NCBI RefSeq assembly: GCF_027594825.1
Contig: NZ_CP088930.1
Coordinates: 558,001 to 622,000, forward strand
Length of the DNA stretch: 64,000 nt
Direction of reading: 5' to 3'
Source of the DNA: Serratia liquefaciens
GTDB lineage: Bacteria; Pseudomonadota; Gammaproteobacteria; Enterobacterales; Enterobacteriaceae
Shown here: in pieces, positions 1 to 9,549 of the stretch
Layout of the letters: every line of letters begins with the position of its first letter
How positions within the stretch are numbered: position 1 is the stretch's first letter
Program-made: the position numbers and the translations under genes
The notes under the pieces: generated by a model
What the model was told of the DNA's origin: nothing
Seen by the model: the letters and a program-made list of their open reading frames with translations, nothing else
Database searches by the model: none

Positions 1-1
1 C

Positions 2-478
2 CGCGCCCGTGAGGTTATCTATGGTGCCCCGCTGAAATATGTCGGCGTATTCTGCGACGCGCAGGTAGAGACCCTGGTTAAGACCGTCGAACGTCTGGGG
101 CTGAAAGCGGTGCAACTGCACGGGTCGGAAGATCAGGCCTATATCAGCGCCCTGCGCGCCGAACTGCCTGCCGAGTGCCAGATTTGGAAAGCATTGAGCG
201 TAAAAGACCATTTACCGCAGCGCGATTTGCAGCACGTTGACCGTTATCTGCTGGATAACGGCGCGGGCGGCACCGGCCAGCGTTTCGACTGGTCGGTATT
301 GCACGGCGAAAACCTGGAAAACGTGATGCTGGCCGGTGGCCTCGGCGCAGACAACTGTGTTGACGCAGCCAAACTCGGCTGCGCCGGTCTGGACTTTAAT
401 TCCGGCGTTGAGAGCCAGCCCGGCATTAAGGATCCTGCCCGCCTGGCGGCGGTGTTCCAGACCCTGCGCGCTTACTAA
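2..478 (+). CDS. trpC: Indole-3-glycerol phosphate synthase / phosphoribosylanthranilate isomerase, 3' part only
   Basis: The open frame runs in from the window edge and stops at 478, so only the C-terminal isomerase (TrpF) domain of the fused enterobacterial TrpC(F) enzyme is visible. This domain converts N-(5'-phosphoribosyl)anthranilate into CdRP in tryptophan synthesis. Visible are the conserved VQLHG strand, the GGLGADN phosphate loop and the closing LDFNSGVES and PGIKD motifs, in the order seen in E. coli TrpC. The gene is followed 31 bases later by trpB in the same direction, as in the trp operon. The synthase half lies outside the window. Confidence 0.97.
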   Translation, partial: RAREVIYGAPLKYVGVFCDAQVETLVKTVERLGLKAVQLHGSEDQAYISALRAELPAECQIWKALSVKDHLPQRDLQHVDRYLLDNGAGGTGQRFDWSVLHGENLENVMLAGGLGADNCVDAAKLGCAGLDFNSGVESQPGIKDPARLAAVFQTLRAY

Positions 479-509
479 ATATGATTAACGGATAATAACG
501 GGAACTATA

Positions 510-1700
510 ATGACGCTGCTTAACCCCTACTTCGGCGAATTTGGTGGCCAATATGTGCCGCAGATTCTGATGCCGGCCTTAAAACAACTGGAAGAAGCCT
601 TTGTCAGCGCCCAGCGCGACCCGGAATTCCAGGCTGAATTTATCGACCTGTTGAAAAACTACGCCGGTCGTCCAACCGCCCTGACGCTGTGCAAAAACCT
701 CACTGCCGGTACCAAAACCAAGCTGTATCTGAAACGTGAAGATCTGCTGCACGGTGGCGCGCACAAAACTAACCAGGTATTGGGTCAGGCGCTGTTGGCC
801 AAGCGCATGGGAAAAACCGAAATCATCGCCGAGACCGGTGCCGGTCAGCACGGCGTTGCTTCCGCGCTGGCCTGTGCCCTGCTCGGCCTGAAGTGCCGCA
901 TTTATATGGGCGCCAAAGATATCGAGCGCCAGTCACCCAACGTCTTCCGCATGCGCCTGATGGGAGCGGAAGTGATCCCGGTTCACAGCGGCTCCTCCAC
1001 GCTGAAAGATGCCTGTAACGAAGCGCTGCGCGACTGGTCTGGCAGCTACGAAATCGCCCACTACATGCTGGGTACCGCTGCGGGTCCGCACCCTTACCCC
1101 ACTATCGTGCGTGAATTCCAGCGCATGATTGGCGAAGAAACCAAAGCACAGATGATGGAACGCGAAGGCCGTCTGCCGGACGCGGTTCTGGCCTGCGTTG
1201 GCGGTGGCTCCAACGCCATCGGCATGTTTGCCGACTTTATCGATGACACCAGCGTCGGCCTGATCGGCGTCGAGCCTGCCGGTCTGGGTATTGAAACCGG
1301 TCAGCACGGCGCACCACTCAAGCACGGCCACGTGGGCATCTATTTCGGCATGAAAGCGCCGATGATGCAGACGTCAGAAGGCCAGATCGAAGAATCCTAC
1401 TCGATTTCCGCCGGGCTGGATTTCCCCTCTGTAGGGCCACAGCACGCCTATCTGAGCAGCATCGGCCGGGCTGAATACGTGTCCATTACCGATGACGAAG
1501 CGCTGGACGCGTTCAAAGCGCTATCGCGTAGCGAAGGAATTATCCCGGCGCTGGAGTCTTCCCATGCTCTGGCGCACGCGCTGAAAATGATCCGTGAAAC
1601 GCCGCAAAAAGAACAGATTCTGGTGGTTAACCTGTCCGGCCGCGGCGACAAAGACATATTTACCGTTCACGACATTCTGAAAGCACGGGGAGAAATCTGA
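510..1700 (+). CDS. trpB: Tryptophan synthase beta subunit
   Basis: Pyridoxal-phosphate enzyme that condenses indole, channelled from the alpha subunit, with L-serine to give tryptophan. The 396 residues match the usual length (about 397). The PLP lysine is K86 in GGAHKTNQ, the catalytic glutamate is E108 in AETGAGQHG, and the phosphate-binding loop GGGSN is at 231-235. It sits between trpC and trpA. Its stop codon overlaps the trpA start by one base (TGATG), which implies translational coupling and equal amounts of the two subunits of the alpha2-beta2 complex. Nothing unusual is seen. Confidence 0.98.
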   Translation: MTLLNPYFGEFGGQYVPQILMPALKQLEEAFVSAQRDPEFQAEFIDLLKNYAGRPTALTLCKNLTAGTKTKLYLKREDLLHGGAHKTNQVLGQALLAKRMGKTEIIAETGAGQHGVASALACALLGLKCRIYMGAKDIERQSPNVFRMRLMGAEVIPVHSGSSTLKDACNEALRDWSGSYEIAHYMLGTAAGPHPYPTIVREFQRMIGEETKAQMMEREGRLPDAVLACVGGGSNAIGMFADFIDDTSVGLIGVEPAGLGIETGQHGAPLKHGHVGIYFGMKAPMMQTSEGQIEESYSISAGLDFPSVGPQHAYLSSIGRAEYVSITDDEALDAFKALSRSEGIIPALESSHALAHALKMIRETPQKEQILVVNLSGRGDKDIFTVHDILKARGEI

Positions 1701-2506
1701 TGGAACGTTACCAACAACTGTTCAACCGCCTGGCAGATAAGAAAGAAGGCGCGTTCGTCCCGTTCGTTACCCTCGGCGATCCGAACCCGGCGCTTTCACT
1801 GCAGATCGTCGATACCCTGGTGGAAGCCGGTGCCGACGCGCTGGAACTGGGCATTCCGTTTTCCGATCCGCTGGCCGACGGCCCGACCATTCAAAGTGCT
1901 GCGCTGCGCGCCTTCGCTTCAGGCGTGACGCCAACCCAGTGCTTCGAAATGCTGGCGGCAATTCGCCAGAAACACCCGACTATTCCTATCGGCCTGCTGA
2001 TGTACGCCAATCTGGTGTTCCATAAAGGCATCGATGCCTTTTACCAACGCTGCGCCGAAGTCGGTGTTGATTCGGTGCTGATTGCCGACGTGCCCTACGA
2101 AGAGTCCGCTCCCTTCCGCGCAGCGGCAACGCGCCATGGTATCGCCCCTATCTTTATCTGCCCGCCAAATGCAGACGACGATTTACTGCGTGAGATTGCC
2201 TCACACGGCCGGGGTTACACCTACCTGTTATCACGTGCAGGCGTAACAGGTACCGAGAGCCGCGCCCAGTTACCGCTCCACCATCTGGTCAGCAAATTGC
2301 GTGAATACCATGCGGCACCGCCGCTGCAAGGGTTTGGCATTTCCGAGCCGGCGCAGGTACGCGATGCGTTGCAGGCCGGCGCGGCCGGCGCGATATCCGG
2401 TTCGGCTATCGTAAAAATTATCGAGCAGAATCAAGCCAATCCGACAGAAATGCTGGCGAAACTGGCGAGTTTTACTCGTGAAATGAAAGCGGCTACCCGA
2501 GCGTAA
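1700..2506 (+). CDS. trpA: Tryptophan synthase alpha subunit
   Basis: TIM-barrel subunit that cleaves indole-3-glycerol phosphate to indole and glyceraldehyde 3-phosphate. Both catalytic acids are at the E. coli positions: E49 in ELGIPF and D60 in DPLADGPT. The 268-residue length is typical. Its ATG uses the last base of the trpB stop codon. It is the last gene of the trp operon here and is followed by a GC-rich hairpin. Confidence 0.98.
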   Translation: MERYQQLFNRLADKKEGAFVPFVTLGDPNPALSLQIVDTLVEAGADALELGIPFSDPLADGPTIQSAALRAFASGVTPTQCFEMLAAIRQKHPTIPIGLLMYANLVFHKGIDAFYQRCAEVGVDSVLIADVPYEESAPFRAAATRHGIAPIFICPPNADDDLLREIASHGRGYTYLLSRAGVTGTESRAQLPLHHLVSKLREYHAAPPLQGFGISEPAQVRDALQAGAAGAISGSAIVKIIEQNQANPTEMLAKLASFTREMKAATRA

Positions 2507-2515
2507 AACACCCAC

Positions 2516-2540
2516 GGCGGGCGCAGCGCATGCGTCCGCC
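2516..2540 (+). terminator. Putative end-of-operon hairpin after trpA
   Basis: GGCGGGCGCA and TGCGTCCGCC form a 10-bp stem with one G-T pair around a 5-nt loop, starting 10 bases after the trpA stop. The following tract (CTTGTTTCCC) is only weakly T-rich, so it may be an incomplete intrinsic terminator or a site where 3' trimming stops. Confidence 0.5.
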
Positions 2541-2720
2541 GGTAACATCTTGTTTCCCCTCAAAGTTGTGCAATTTTTTTACTTCTAAAGTTTGAACAAA
2601 CCCCATTTTTGACTCACACTTAGCGTTGCGCGTCGGGCATTTCTTTTTTAGGGGTGCGCTACGTCTTCAGGTGAAAACCCGAATGTAGTTTCAACAATAA
2701 CATTGCATGGAGAGTAATTT

Positions 2721-3035
2721 ATGAAGCTATTTAAAACCCTTTCGGTCTTATGCATGGCTGCCGTTGTGGCATTCGCAGTGAGTGCCTGCGCGCCAACAGC
2801 GAAATCTGAAGGGACTGGCGGTTATATTGATGACACGGTAGTGACGACCAAGGTTAAGTCAGCGCTGCTGGCGGATAAAACCATCAAATCTACCGAAATC
2901 AGCGTCGAGACCTTTAAAGGTCGTGTGCAATTGAGCGGCTTTGTTACCTCGAGCGCCGATGCCAACCGTGCAGTGCAGGTAACTCGTGGCGTAGCGGGTG
3001 TGAAATCCGTCGAGAACGTCATGCAGATCAAGTAA
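2721..3035 (+). CDS. BON-domain outer-membrane lipoprotein
   Basis: A 104-residue protein with a lipoprotein signal peptide: basic start, hydrophobic core, then lipobox V20-S21-A22-C23. The +2 residue is alanine, not aspartate, so outer-membrane sorting is expected. Residues about 35-104 are a single BON domain (TTKVKSALLAD, VETFKGRVQLSGFV, VAGVKSVEN). OsmY and DolP have two BON copies, so this is a shorter relative. BON domains bind phospholipid surfaces, and many such proteins are induced by osmotic or envelope stress. GGAGAG lies 7-8 bases before the start. It is monocistronic, between the trp operon and convergent ompW. The exact role is unknown. Confidence 0.85.
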   Translation: MKLFKTLSVLCMAAVVAFAVSACAPTAKSEGTGGYIDDTVVTTKVKSALLADKTIKSTEISVETFKGRVQLSGFVTSSADANRAVQVTRGVAGVKSVENVMQIK

Positions 3036-3041
3036 AAAAAC

Positions 3042-3062
3042 GGAGGCGCTATATGCGCCTCC
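3042..3062. terminator. Terminator between the BON lipoprotein gene and ompW
   Basis: A perfect 8-bp stem (GGAGGCGC / GCGCCTCC) with loop TATAT lies between convergent genes. A run of seven A precedes it on the plus strand. Read from ompW on the minus strand this is a classic hairpin plus U tract. On the plus strand the T tract is poor. Confidence 0.8.
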
Positions 3063-3076
3063 CTGTTCCACAGCTA

Positions 3077-3721
3077 TCAGAAACGATAACCAGCCCCGAA
3101 CATGAACACCCATGGATCCAAGCGAGTGTCGATACTGTGGTGATTACCGGCCGCATCGTCAAAGCGCGTTTTGGTTTCGATGTTCATCCACCAGACTGAC
3201 ATGTTCAGCATCCAGTGCTCATCCAGGTTGTAATCCAGCCCCGCCTGCGCGGCTACGCCCCAGGAGTCTTTCAAACTCAGGTTGCTCAACCCGGCATCTT
3301 TGCCGTTGTCGTTGAATTTTTCATCGAAGAAGGTGGTGTAGTTAACCCCCACGCCCAGATACGGACGCAGTTTGTCCTGCTTGTCGCCAAAGTAATACTG
3401 CGCCATCAGGCTCGGCGGTAAGTCGTGCACCGTAGCGATATCACCGTTCACCGCAGAACCGTTCAGGCCTACTTTATGGCGGAACGGCGTAGCAGCCAGC
3501 AGTTCGACACCAATATTGTCCGTGACCATATAGCCGAAGGTCAGGCCAAGCTGGGTATTATTATTGGCGCTGAATGAGCCCTGCCCGAGGACATCATCCG
3601 ATCCGGCATTTGGTCGTACGGTCGCAGAACCTGCACGGAAAAGAAAATCACCTGCCTGATGCGCACTTGCCAACATAGGGGCCATCATCGCCGCCAATAC
3701 CACCAGAGTTGTCTTTTTCAT
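3077..3721 (-). CDS. ompW: Outer-membrane protein OmpW
   Basis: Eight-stranded beta-barrel porin-like protein of the OmpW family, linked to passage of small hydrophobic compounds and to stress survival. I chose the ATG at 3721 (MKKTTLVV) because it starts a normal 20-residue signal peptide cleaved before HQAGDF. An in-frame ATG at 3748 adds a non-signal extension. The mature protein keeps the family blocks RAGSATVRP, NNTQLGLTFGYM, NIGVELLAATPFRHK and LDPWVFMFGAGYRF, and ends in the aromatic residue needed for barrel assembly. Length 214. A perfect FNR-type box lies about 145 bases upstream, consistent with oxygen regulation of ompW in E. coli. Confidence 0.95.
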   Translation of the reverse strand: MKKTTLVVLAAMMAPMLASAHQAGDFLFRAGSATVRPNAGSDDVLGQGSFSANNNTQLGLTFGYMVTDNIGVELLAATPFRHKVGLNGSAVNGDIATVHDLPPSLMAQYYFGDKQDKLRPYLGVGVNYTTFFDEKFNDNGKDAGLSNLSLKDSWGVAAQAGLDYNLDEHWMLNMSVWWMNIETKTRFDDAAGNHHSIDTRLDPWVFMFGAGYRF

Positions 3722-3865
3722 TGTCCATTCCATTTGTGTGGTTATCATCCAGGGGGAATATACCTACTTACGGGTATTTATGATCCCATCGAGATCACAT
3801 CTTATGTGTAAAAATTTTAATTCCTACTAAAAACAAGGTTACCTAAGAGGCTAATAAATCGAGAA

Positions 3866-3879
3866 TTGATCTGAATCAA
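3866..3879. promoter_or_regulatory. FNR-type binding box
   Basis: TTGAT-CTGA-ATCAA is an exact match to the FNR consensus TTGAT-N4-ATCAA. It lies in the divergent region between ompW (minus) and the CxxCxxCC protein gene (plus). ompW is an FNR target in E. coli, so ompW is the likelier target. The transcription start was not identified. Confidence 0.75.
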
Positions 3880-4004
3880 AAAACGCTTTTTGTTGCAAAT
3901 TATTTACATGTTTAAATTCCAGTTGCTAAAAAAAACGCCGCTGCGTAATTTCATCTTCCGTGTTGGTTTTGGTTGGTGTCGTAAGGAGTCGGCGGGCAAT
4001 CAAG

Positions 4005-4445
4005 ATGAGCGAAATTCAAAATCCCTGTGTCAGCTGCGGCGCATGCTGCGGCTATTTTCGAGTGTCATTCTATTGGGCCGAAGCGGATGATGGCGGCGGC
4101 GTGGTTCCTTTATCCCTTACCGAGCCGTTAACCCCCTTCCTGCGCTGTATGCAGGGGACCAACAGCAAGTCCCCACGCTGCACCGCACTCGACGGTGAAA
4201 TCGGCAAAGCGGTTTCCTGTTCTATTTATCTTAATCGCCCCAGCCCCTGCCGTGAGTTCGATCAGTCGGGAGAGAATGGCCTGCGTAATGAAGCGTGTGA
4301 CCGCGCTCGCGAACGTTATGGCCTGCCGCCATTGCCGGTTCCTCTACCGCTGCCTTTGCCGAACGAGAGGATCGACGAAGAAATAGCCGTAGTGCAATTC
4401 GCGGGGTGCCACAGCGACGTGGAACAGGGTACAATCGCCCACTGA
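4005..4445 (+). CDS. YkgJ-family cysteine cluster protein
   Basis: A 146-residue protein with the CxxCxxCC signature at residues 8-15 (C8, C11, C14, C15) and further cysteines in [20 protein letters not shown] and the C-terminal region. This places it in the putative Zn/Fe-chelating UPF0153/YkgJ family (PF03692), whose biochemical role is not settled. The start is put at 4005 because homology begins there. The AAGGAG at 3982-3987 is rather far (about 17 bases), so an unrecognised upstream start is possible. The segment after residue 100 is proline-rich ([13 protein letters not shown]). It is divergent from ompW and shares the FNR-box region. Confidence 0.8.
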   Translation: MSEIQNPCVSCGACCGYFRVSFYWAEADDGGGVVPLSLTEPLTPFLRCMQGTNSKSPRCTALDGEIGKAVSCSIYLNRPSPCREFDQSGENGLRNEACDRARERYGLPPLPVPLPLPLPNERIDEEIAVVQFAGCHSDVEQGTIAH

Positions 4446-4484
4446 TTTTGATTTATCTCTGTTTCTCGATGCCAAGGAGTCTGC

Positions 4485-5237
4485 ATGCCCATCACGGCCA
4501 ACACGTTGTACCGTGACAGTTTTAATTTTTTCCGTAACCAACTGGCCAGTATCCTGATACTGGCGCTGTTGACCGCGTTCATCTCTGTGCTGCTCAATCA
4601 GGTTTTCAGCCCTGACATCGAGCAGTTGAAGATCCTGAGCGCAACGGAAGGTGACTTTGCTGCATCCGCCGGTATGGGGATCCAGGAAATCATTCAACAA
4701 ATGACGCCTGAGCAGCAGATGGTGTTATTGAAGGTATCAGCCGCCGCCACTTTCTCCGCGTTAGTGGGTAACGTGCTGCTGGTCGGCGGGATGTTGACGC
4801 TGGTTCGCCTGGTTTCTCAGGGGCAACGCCTGAGCGCCCTGCGCGCTATCGGGGCTTCCGCACCGGAACTTCCGCGTTTGCTGCTGCTGCTGTTTATTTG
4901 CACGCTGCTGATCCAGCTGGGCCTGACGCTGTTTGTCGTGCCGGGTGTGATTATGGCGATCGCCTTCTCGCTGGCACCGGTGATCACCACCGCCGACAAG
5001 AAAGGCGTATTCGCTTCGATCAAACTGAGCTGCAAACTGGCTTTCGCCAATGCGCGCGTGATTGTTCCGGCAATGATGCTGTGGCTGGCGGCCAAGCTGC
5101 TGGTGCTGTTTATGGTGAGCCACCTGTCGGTGCTGACCCCGAACGTCGCCAGCGTGGTGCTGACGGCGCTGAGCAACCTGGTTTCCGCCCTGTTGCTGAT
5201 TTACCTGTTCCGCCTGTATATGCTGCTGCGCAGCTAA
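4485..5237 (+). CDS. yciC: Inner-membrane protein YciC (UPF0259)
   Basis: Polytopic membrane protein of 250 residues, close to the E. coli length, with about five or six hydrophobic segments (around 20-40, 85-110, 120-160, 190-215, 225-248). It starts with the family motif [17 protein letters not shown]. The function is not established. yciC, yciB and yciA are adjacent in E. coli next to ompW and tonB. Here a SulP transporter gene on the opposite strand separates yciC from yciB. Confidence 0.9.
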   Translation: MPITANTLYRDSFNFFRNQLASILILALLTAFISVLLNQVFSPDIEQLKILSATEGDFAASAGMGIQEIIQQMTPEQQMVLLKVSAAATFSALVGNVLLVGGMLTLVRLVSQGQRLSALRAIGASAPELPRLLLLLFICTLLIQLGLTLFVVPGVIMAIAFSLAPVITTADKKGVFASIKLSCKLAFANARVIVPAMMLWLAAKLLVLFMVSHLSVLTPNVASVVLTALSNLVSALLLIYLFRLYMLLRS

Positions 5238-5255
5238 TCTTGCGATAGGCTGCAA

Positions 5256-5281
5256 AAAAGGCACGCTTCGGCGTGCCTTTT
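5256..5281. terminator. Bidirectional terminator between yciC and the SulP gene
   Basis: AAGGCACGC-TTCG-GCGTGCCTT, a stem with a stable TTCG loop, is flanked by A6 on the left and TTTT on the right. It can therefore terminate the two convergent transcripts. Confidence 0.85.
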
Positions 5282-5284
5282 GGT

Positions 5285-6988
5285 TTATGGGATGGTGGGC
5301 GGCTCCGCCTGCTCCTTGCTTTGGATCAGCTTCAGCGCCAGGTACAAATCCGGTACCAGTATTAACTCCCGATCGCGCCCCACCCGGTTGATGCGGAACC
5401 AGCGCGTCAGTTCGGTTCGTCTTCCCGCCAACACCAGCTTAACGTTACGCTGTAACAAGTCACGCTTCAGTTCATCGATTGCCGCCAATACGCTGATGTC
5501 GGCGTGGGTAAAGCTGGCAACGGCGTCCACCACCACCCAACGCGGCTGAAACGGCGTGCCATCGACCAGGTTCAGGATCCGCCGTTTGAAATACGCCACG
5601 TTGAAATAGGTCAGCGGCGAGTTGAAACGGTACATCATCACGCCAGGTACCGCCTTGATGCCGTTATTGTTGCCCATCGAGTGGATCATGCCTTCGTCAT
5701 TGACGCCCAACAGCTGCTCCGTCGGGCGGAATACCGTGCGCAAGAACTGCATTAGCCCCAGTAACACCGCCAGACCAATGCCGCTGATCACCCCCACCAG
5801 CAGTACACAAAGGAAGGTAAACATCGCCAACCTGAAGGCCTGCGCATTGCGACGCCGCATGATCCAGATGCCGCGAATATCCAACAGCGACCAGGCGGCG
5901 TACATCAGTACCACCCCCAGCCCTGCCACCGGAATAAATTGCAACGGAGCCATCAGGAACAGCAATACGAAGGCAATCACCCCTGCCGCGATGATCGAAA
6001 CCAGCTGACTCTTGCCACCGTTGGCGTCATTGACAGCCGTGCGCGAATCCGCCCCGCTGATGGCAAACCCCTGCGATAACGCCGAAACAATATTCACCAG
6101 TCCCAGTGCCCGGAATTCCGCGTCTGCATTCACCTCATAACCGTTCTTGGCGGCAAAGCTGCGGGCGGTCAGCATCATGCTGACGAAGCTCACGACCGCC
6201 AGGTTAAGCGCCGGGATCACCATATCGCGCAGCAAACCCGGCTGGAAATCCGGCCACTGCACTATCGGCAATACGCCGCTAAAACCGCCTACCGTCACTA
6301 CGCCGTGCTGCTGCAGCCCACCCGCCCAGGTAACAAAGGTCGCCAAAACGATGGCAAACAGCGGCGCCGGCCAGTTAGGCCGCCACTTTTTGAACCCGAG
6401 CAACGTAACCAGGGTCAGCAGTGAAACCGCCATGGTCAAGACATCGCTGTGCATCAGATTGCTAGGTAAAGCATAGATTCGCTCAATCAACTGTGCCGGA
6501 TGCACGCCAAAGCCGAGCACTTTGCCAATCTGATCGACCATGATGGTAATTGCCACACCGTTGAGCAGCCCACTGAGTATCGGCCGGGAGAGCAAGTCGG
6601 CAAGCGCCCCCAGTTTGAAACGACTGGCCAACAGACACCAGGCGCCCATCATCGCCGTCATCATGATGGTAAGCTGCCAGTGGCGCTCCATATTGCCCGC
6701 CGCCAGCGGCGTCACCACCGCGGCAATGACCGCGCAGGTTGCGGCATCCGGCCCGACAATCAGCTGGCGTGAAGAACCGAAAAAGGCATAGGCAACCATC
6801 GGCAAAATACAGGAGTAAAGCCCCACTACCGGGCTAACCCCGGCCAATTCGGCATAGGCAATTGCCACCGGCAATGCTACGGCGGCAACGGAAAGGCCGG
6901 CACGAATGTCCGGTTTAAGCCAACTGCGTTGATACCCTAATAAATGCGTCAAACCGGGCGTTAGCGCCTGGAGAGATTTCCACTGCAT
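5285..6988 (-). CDS. SulP-family anion transporter with STAS domain
   Basis: A 567-residue permease with roughly a dozen hydrophobic segments (about 25-400) carrying SulP features (ALPVAIAYAELAGVSPVVGLYSC, FGSSRQLIVGPDAA), followed by a C-terminal STAS domain (about 450-545) with WVVVDAVASFTHADISVL. SulP proteins move sulfate, bicarbonate or dicarboxylates. The substrate cannot be read from sequence, and it differs clearly from E. coli DauA. The start at 6988 (MQWKSLQ) was preferred over 7117, because the extra 43 residues look untranslated and an AGG lies just before this ATG. It interrupts the conserved yciC-yciB order. Confidence 0.88.
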   Translation of the reverse strand: MQWKSLQALTPGLTHLLGYQRSWLKPDIRAGLSVAAVALPVAIAYAELAGVSPVVGLYSCILPMVAYAFFGSSRQLIVGPDAATCAVIAAVVTPLAAGNMERHWQLTIMMTAMMGAWCLLASRFKLGALADLLSRPILSGLLNGVAITIMVDQIGKVLGFGVHPAQLIERIYALPSNLMHSDVLTMAVSLLTLVTLLGFKKWRPNWPAPLFAIVLATFVTWAGGLQQHGVVTVGGFSGVLPIVQWPDFQPGLLRDMVIPALNLAVVSFVSMMLTARSFAAKNGYEVNADAEFRALGLVNIVSALSQGFAISGADSRTAVNDANGGKSQLVSIIAAGVIAFVLLFLMAPLQFIPVAGLGVVLMYAAWSLLDIRGIWIMRRRNAQAFRLAMFTFLCVLLVGVISGIGLAVLLGLMQFLRTVFRPTEQLLGVNDEGMIHSMGNNNGIKAVPGVMMYRFNSPLTYFNVAYFKRRILNLVDGTPFQPRWVVVDAVASFTHADISVLAAIDELKRDLLQRNVKLVLAGRRTELTRWFRINRVGRDRELILVPDLYLALKLIQSKEQAEPPTIP

Positions 6989-7222
6989 AACCTGTTTTCC
7001 GTTATAAATTATCCGGCTATTATTGGGCATATCATGCGATGCCAATGCCGCGCTGGCAATCCACCCGCCGCGAACTCGCGACCTCAATCGTAAGTTTATG
7101 CAAATTCCTGCTTTCACGGCGGAAATCCGCTGGCCAAACGCCGATAATCAGCGCTTCCCAGCGGTACACAGAACCCGCCAAATCCGGTATAGTCGGCCGA
7201 TGAACAGATGATGGATTGATTT

Positions 7223-7762
7223 ATGAAGCAGTTTCTTGATTTCCTCCCGCTAATTGTCTTTTTTGCATTTTATAAGCTCTACGATATTTACGTGGCTTCT
7301 GGCGCACTGATTGTCGCCACCGCCCTGGCGCTGGTGTTCACCTGGTTCAAATACCGCAAAATCGAGAAGATGACGCTGATCACCTTCCTGATGGTGCTGG
7401 TGTTCGGCACCCTGACGTTGGTGTTCCATAACGATTTGTTTATCAAATGGAAAGTAACGATCATCTACACGCTGTTCGCGCTGGCACTGCTGATCAGTCA
7501 ACTGGTACTCAAGAAGCCGTTGGTGCAGCGGATGCTGGGAAAAGAGCTGACACTGCCGGATAAAGTCTGGAACAACCTTAATCTGGCCTGGGCAGTGTTC
7601 TTCCTGGTCTGCGGCCTGGCGAACATCTACGTCGCTTTCTGGCTGCCTCAAAGCGTTTGGGTCAACTTCAAAGTGTTCGGCCTGACGGCGCTGACGCTGG
7701 TATTTACCTTGCTCAGCGGCGTTTATATTTATCGGCACATGCCGGAAGAACAGAAAAAATAG
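7223..7762 (+). CDS. yciB: Inner-membrane protein YciB (intracellular septation protein A)
   Basis: A 179-residue protein, the E. coli length, with five hydrophobic helices and the family start [19 protein letters not shown]. Work in E. coli and Shigella links YciB to cell-envelope synthesis and septation, through interaction with elongation and division proteins. It is followed 75 bases later by yciA in the same direction, as in E. coli. Confidence 0.95.
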   Translation: MKQFLDFLPLIVFFAFYKLYDIYVASGALIVATALALVFTWFKYRKIEKMTLITFLMVLVFGTLTLVFHNDLFIKWKVTIIYTLFALALLISQLVLKKPLVQRMLGKELTLPDKVWNNLNLAWAVFFLVCGLANIYVAFWLPQSVWVNFKVFGLTALTLVFTLLSGVYIYRHMPEEQKK

Positions 7763-7837
7763 TTACAAAATTGTTAATGCCCGTAGTGCTTGCTACGGGC
7801 AGTATAGTGAAATCCCTTCTTTGATAAGCAGACAGCT

Positions 7838-8266
7838 ATGACTCAACAACGACCTTTACCCAGTGGCGAAATGGTGCTGCGCACGCTGGCGATGCCGGCA
7901 GATACCAATGCCAACGGTGATATTTTTGGCGGCTGGCTGATGTCGCAGATGGATATCGGCGGCGCTATTCAGGCAAAAGAAATTGCCGAGGGGCGCGTAG
8001 TAACAGTACGCGTCGATGGTATGACCTTCCTGAAACCTGTCGCCGTGGGTGATGTGGTATGTTGCTATGCGCACTGTATCCGTACCGGCCGCAGCTCTAT
8101 CACCATCAATATCGAAGTGTGGGTCAAGAAAGTGTCCTCCGCCCCGATAGGCCAGCGTTACCGCGCAACCGAGGCAGTATTTACCTATGTCGCGGTGGAC
8201 GACGAAGGCAATTCACGAGCCCTGCCCGACGGCAAAATGAATTTCCGTGTAGGTTTCGACGAATAA
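7838..8266 (+). CDS. yciA: Acyl-CoA thioesterase YciA
   Basis: A hotdog-fold thioesterase of 142 residues that hydrolyses acyl-CoAs of varied chain length in the cytoplasm. The family motif NANGDIFGGWLMSQMD holds the catalytic Asp, followed by VTVRVDGMTFLKPVAVGDVV. In E. coli tonB follows directly; here a 3.7-kb insertion intervenes. A strong terminator closes the unit. Confidence 0.95.
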   Translation: MTQQRPLPSGEMVLRTLAMPADTNANGDIFGGWLMSQMDIGGAIQAKEIAEGRVVTVRVDGMTFLKPVAVGDVVCCYAHCIRTGRSSITINIEVWVKKVSSAPIGQRYRATEAVFTYVAVDDEGNSRALPDGKMNFRVGFDE

Positions 8267-8294
8267 GCCGTAGCGACAAAATTCGTTTTCAATT

Positions 8295-8322
8295 AGCCCG
8301 ATGCCCCCATCGGGCTTTTTTA
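8295..8322 (+). terminator. Intrinsic terminator after yciA
   Basis: AGCCCGATG-CCCC-CATCGGGCT is a perfect 9-bp stem followed by TTTTTATT, starting 28 bases after the yciA stop. Confidence 0.92.
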
Positions 8323-8396
8323 TTGCCGCAGGTTAATCATCAAGTTTCAATAACGCCTTTTGGCGGTTAAAGGCCTGTATCTTGATTTTGCTTGTG

Positions 8397-8427
8397 TATA
8401 ATCAACCGGGTACCCTCACGACGAGGG
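8397..8427 (+). promoter_or_regulatory. Candidate promoter and 5' hairpin of the LacI-type gene
   Basis: A consensus -10 hexamer TATAAT (8397-8402) lies about 110 bases before the regulator start. A convincing -35 at 17-bp spacing is missing. Just downstream, CCCTC-ACGAC-GAGGG (8413-8427) would fold at the very 5' end of the transcript. The remainder of the leader to 8513 shows nothing I recognise. Confidence 0.4.
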
Positions 8428-8513
8428 ACACCCGAGTCGGCCTATCGGTATCTTGGTCAGTGCTCCGCCTATCAATTCATCTTGTGGCATAAAATTGAGG
8501 TTATAAGTAGAGA

Positions 8514-9539
8514 ATGGCTACCCTTAAAGACGTTGCACTCCATGCCGGTGTCTCTGTAACGACCGTATCTAATTTTATTAATAATAAAAAAAAGCTAAAA
8601 GATGATACCCGGCAGAACATTCTGGAAGCCATTCAGGCTACCGGCTACCGACACAATGCCTTGGCCGCCTCACTCAAGAAAAACGCCGCCAGTTTAAAAA
8701 GCATTGGCATCATTTCGATCGTCGACCAAAACCCCTTTTTCTCCGAGCTGTTCTTCAAGCTGGAAAATGAATGCTTCAAGCAGGACTTTACCGTTATCTC
8801 CTGCTTCCGCCATGCCGATAAAGAGGATTTGCACACCTACATTAATTTAATGTCTGGCCGCGTGGACGGCATCATCCTCATCTCGTTGAAACGTGACAAG
8901 ATTGATACCGTAATCAAACAGATCCATGCGGTGCCGGTGGTGGCTATCGCTTTCGATATCGGTGATGTGATGAGTTTGTGCGGAGGGACAGAGTTCAATT
9001 TACATAATGAGACTGGCGGCTACATAGCCGGAAGGTTCTTGCTGTCCAAAGGCCACAAAAAAATTGCCTGTGTTACCGGCCCCAAAGCGTTAAAGACCAC
9101 GACAAACCGTATCGCCGGTCTGAAAAAAGCTCTGGGGGAATTTAACCTGCCTGAAGATTCTGTCGACTATATCGAAGGAAACTACACCTATCAGAGCGGC
9201 GTTGAGGCCATGTATCAGCTTTTTTCCTCCGCGGCGCTACCAACGGCCATTATATGTCACAACGATTTAATGGCCATTGGCGTACAAAATGCGGCGAACG
9301 AGCTGGGCCTGAAGATCCCCAGAGAGCTTTCAGTCATGGGCTATGATGATATAGAAATGTCCCTGTTGTCTTTCCCGTCACTCACGACGGTTCGCATTCC
9401 GTTGGACGACATTGCTTCCCAGGCCCTGGAAGGGCTGACCATGAAAATGTCCACCCCAGGGAGTAAAGCCATCATATCCATAACGCCCAGCCTGGCTGTC
9501 CGGGGATCGGTCAGTGAGCCCGTCGATTTCGGCAAGTAG
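8514..9539 (+). CDS. LacI-family transcriptional regulator
   Basis: A 341-residue regulator: N-terminal helix-turn-helix (about 1-24, TLKDVALHAGVSVTTVSNF), hinge, then a periplasmic-binding-protein-like effector domain (about 60-330) with the usual GYDDIEMSLLSFPSLTTVRIP segment. It is convergent with, and almost touching, the nucleoside hydrolase gene, so it most likely controls the permease/hydrolase operon. Candidate palindromic operators lie upstream of that operon, at 11749 and 11943. A purine or pyrimidine nucleoside is the likely inducer by context only. Confidence 0.9.
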   Translation: MATLKDVALHAGVSVTTVSNFINNKKKLKDDTRQNILEAIQATGYRHNALAASLKKNAASLKSIGIISIVDQNPFFSELFFKLENECFKQDFTVISCFRHADKEDLHTYINLMSGRVDGIILISLKRDKIDTVIKQIHAVPVVAIAFDIGDVMSLCGGTEFNLHNETGGYIAGRFLLSKGHKKIACVTGPKALKTTTNRIAGLKKALGEFNLPEDSVDYIEGNYTYQSGVEAMYQLFSSAALPTAIICHNDLMAIGVQNAANELGLKIPRELSVMGYDDIEMSLLSFPSLTTVRIPLDDIASQALEGLTMKMSTPGSKAIISITPSLAVRGSVSEPVDFGK

Positions 9540-9549
9540 ATTACAGAAA

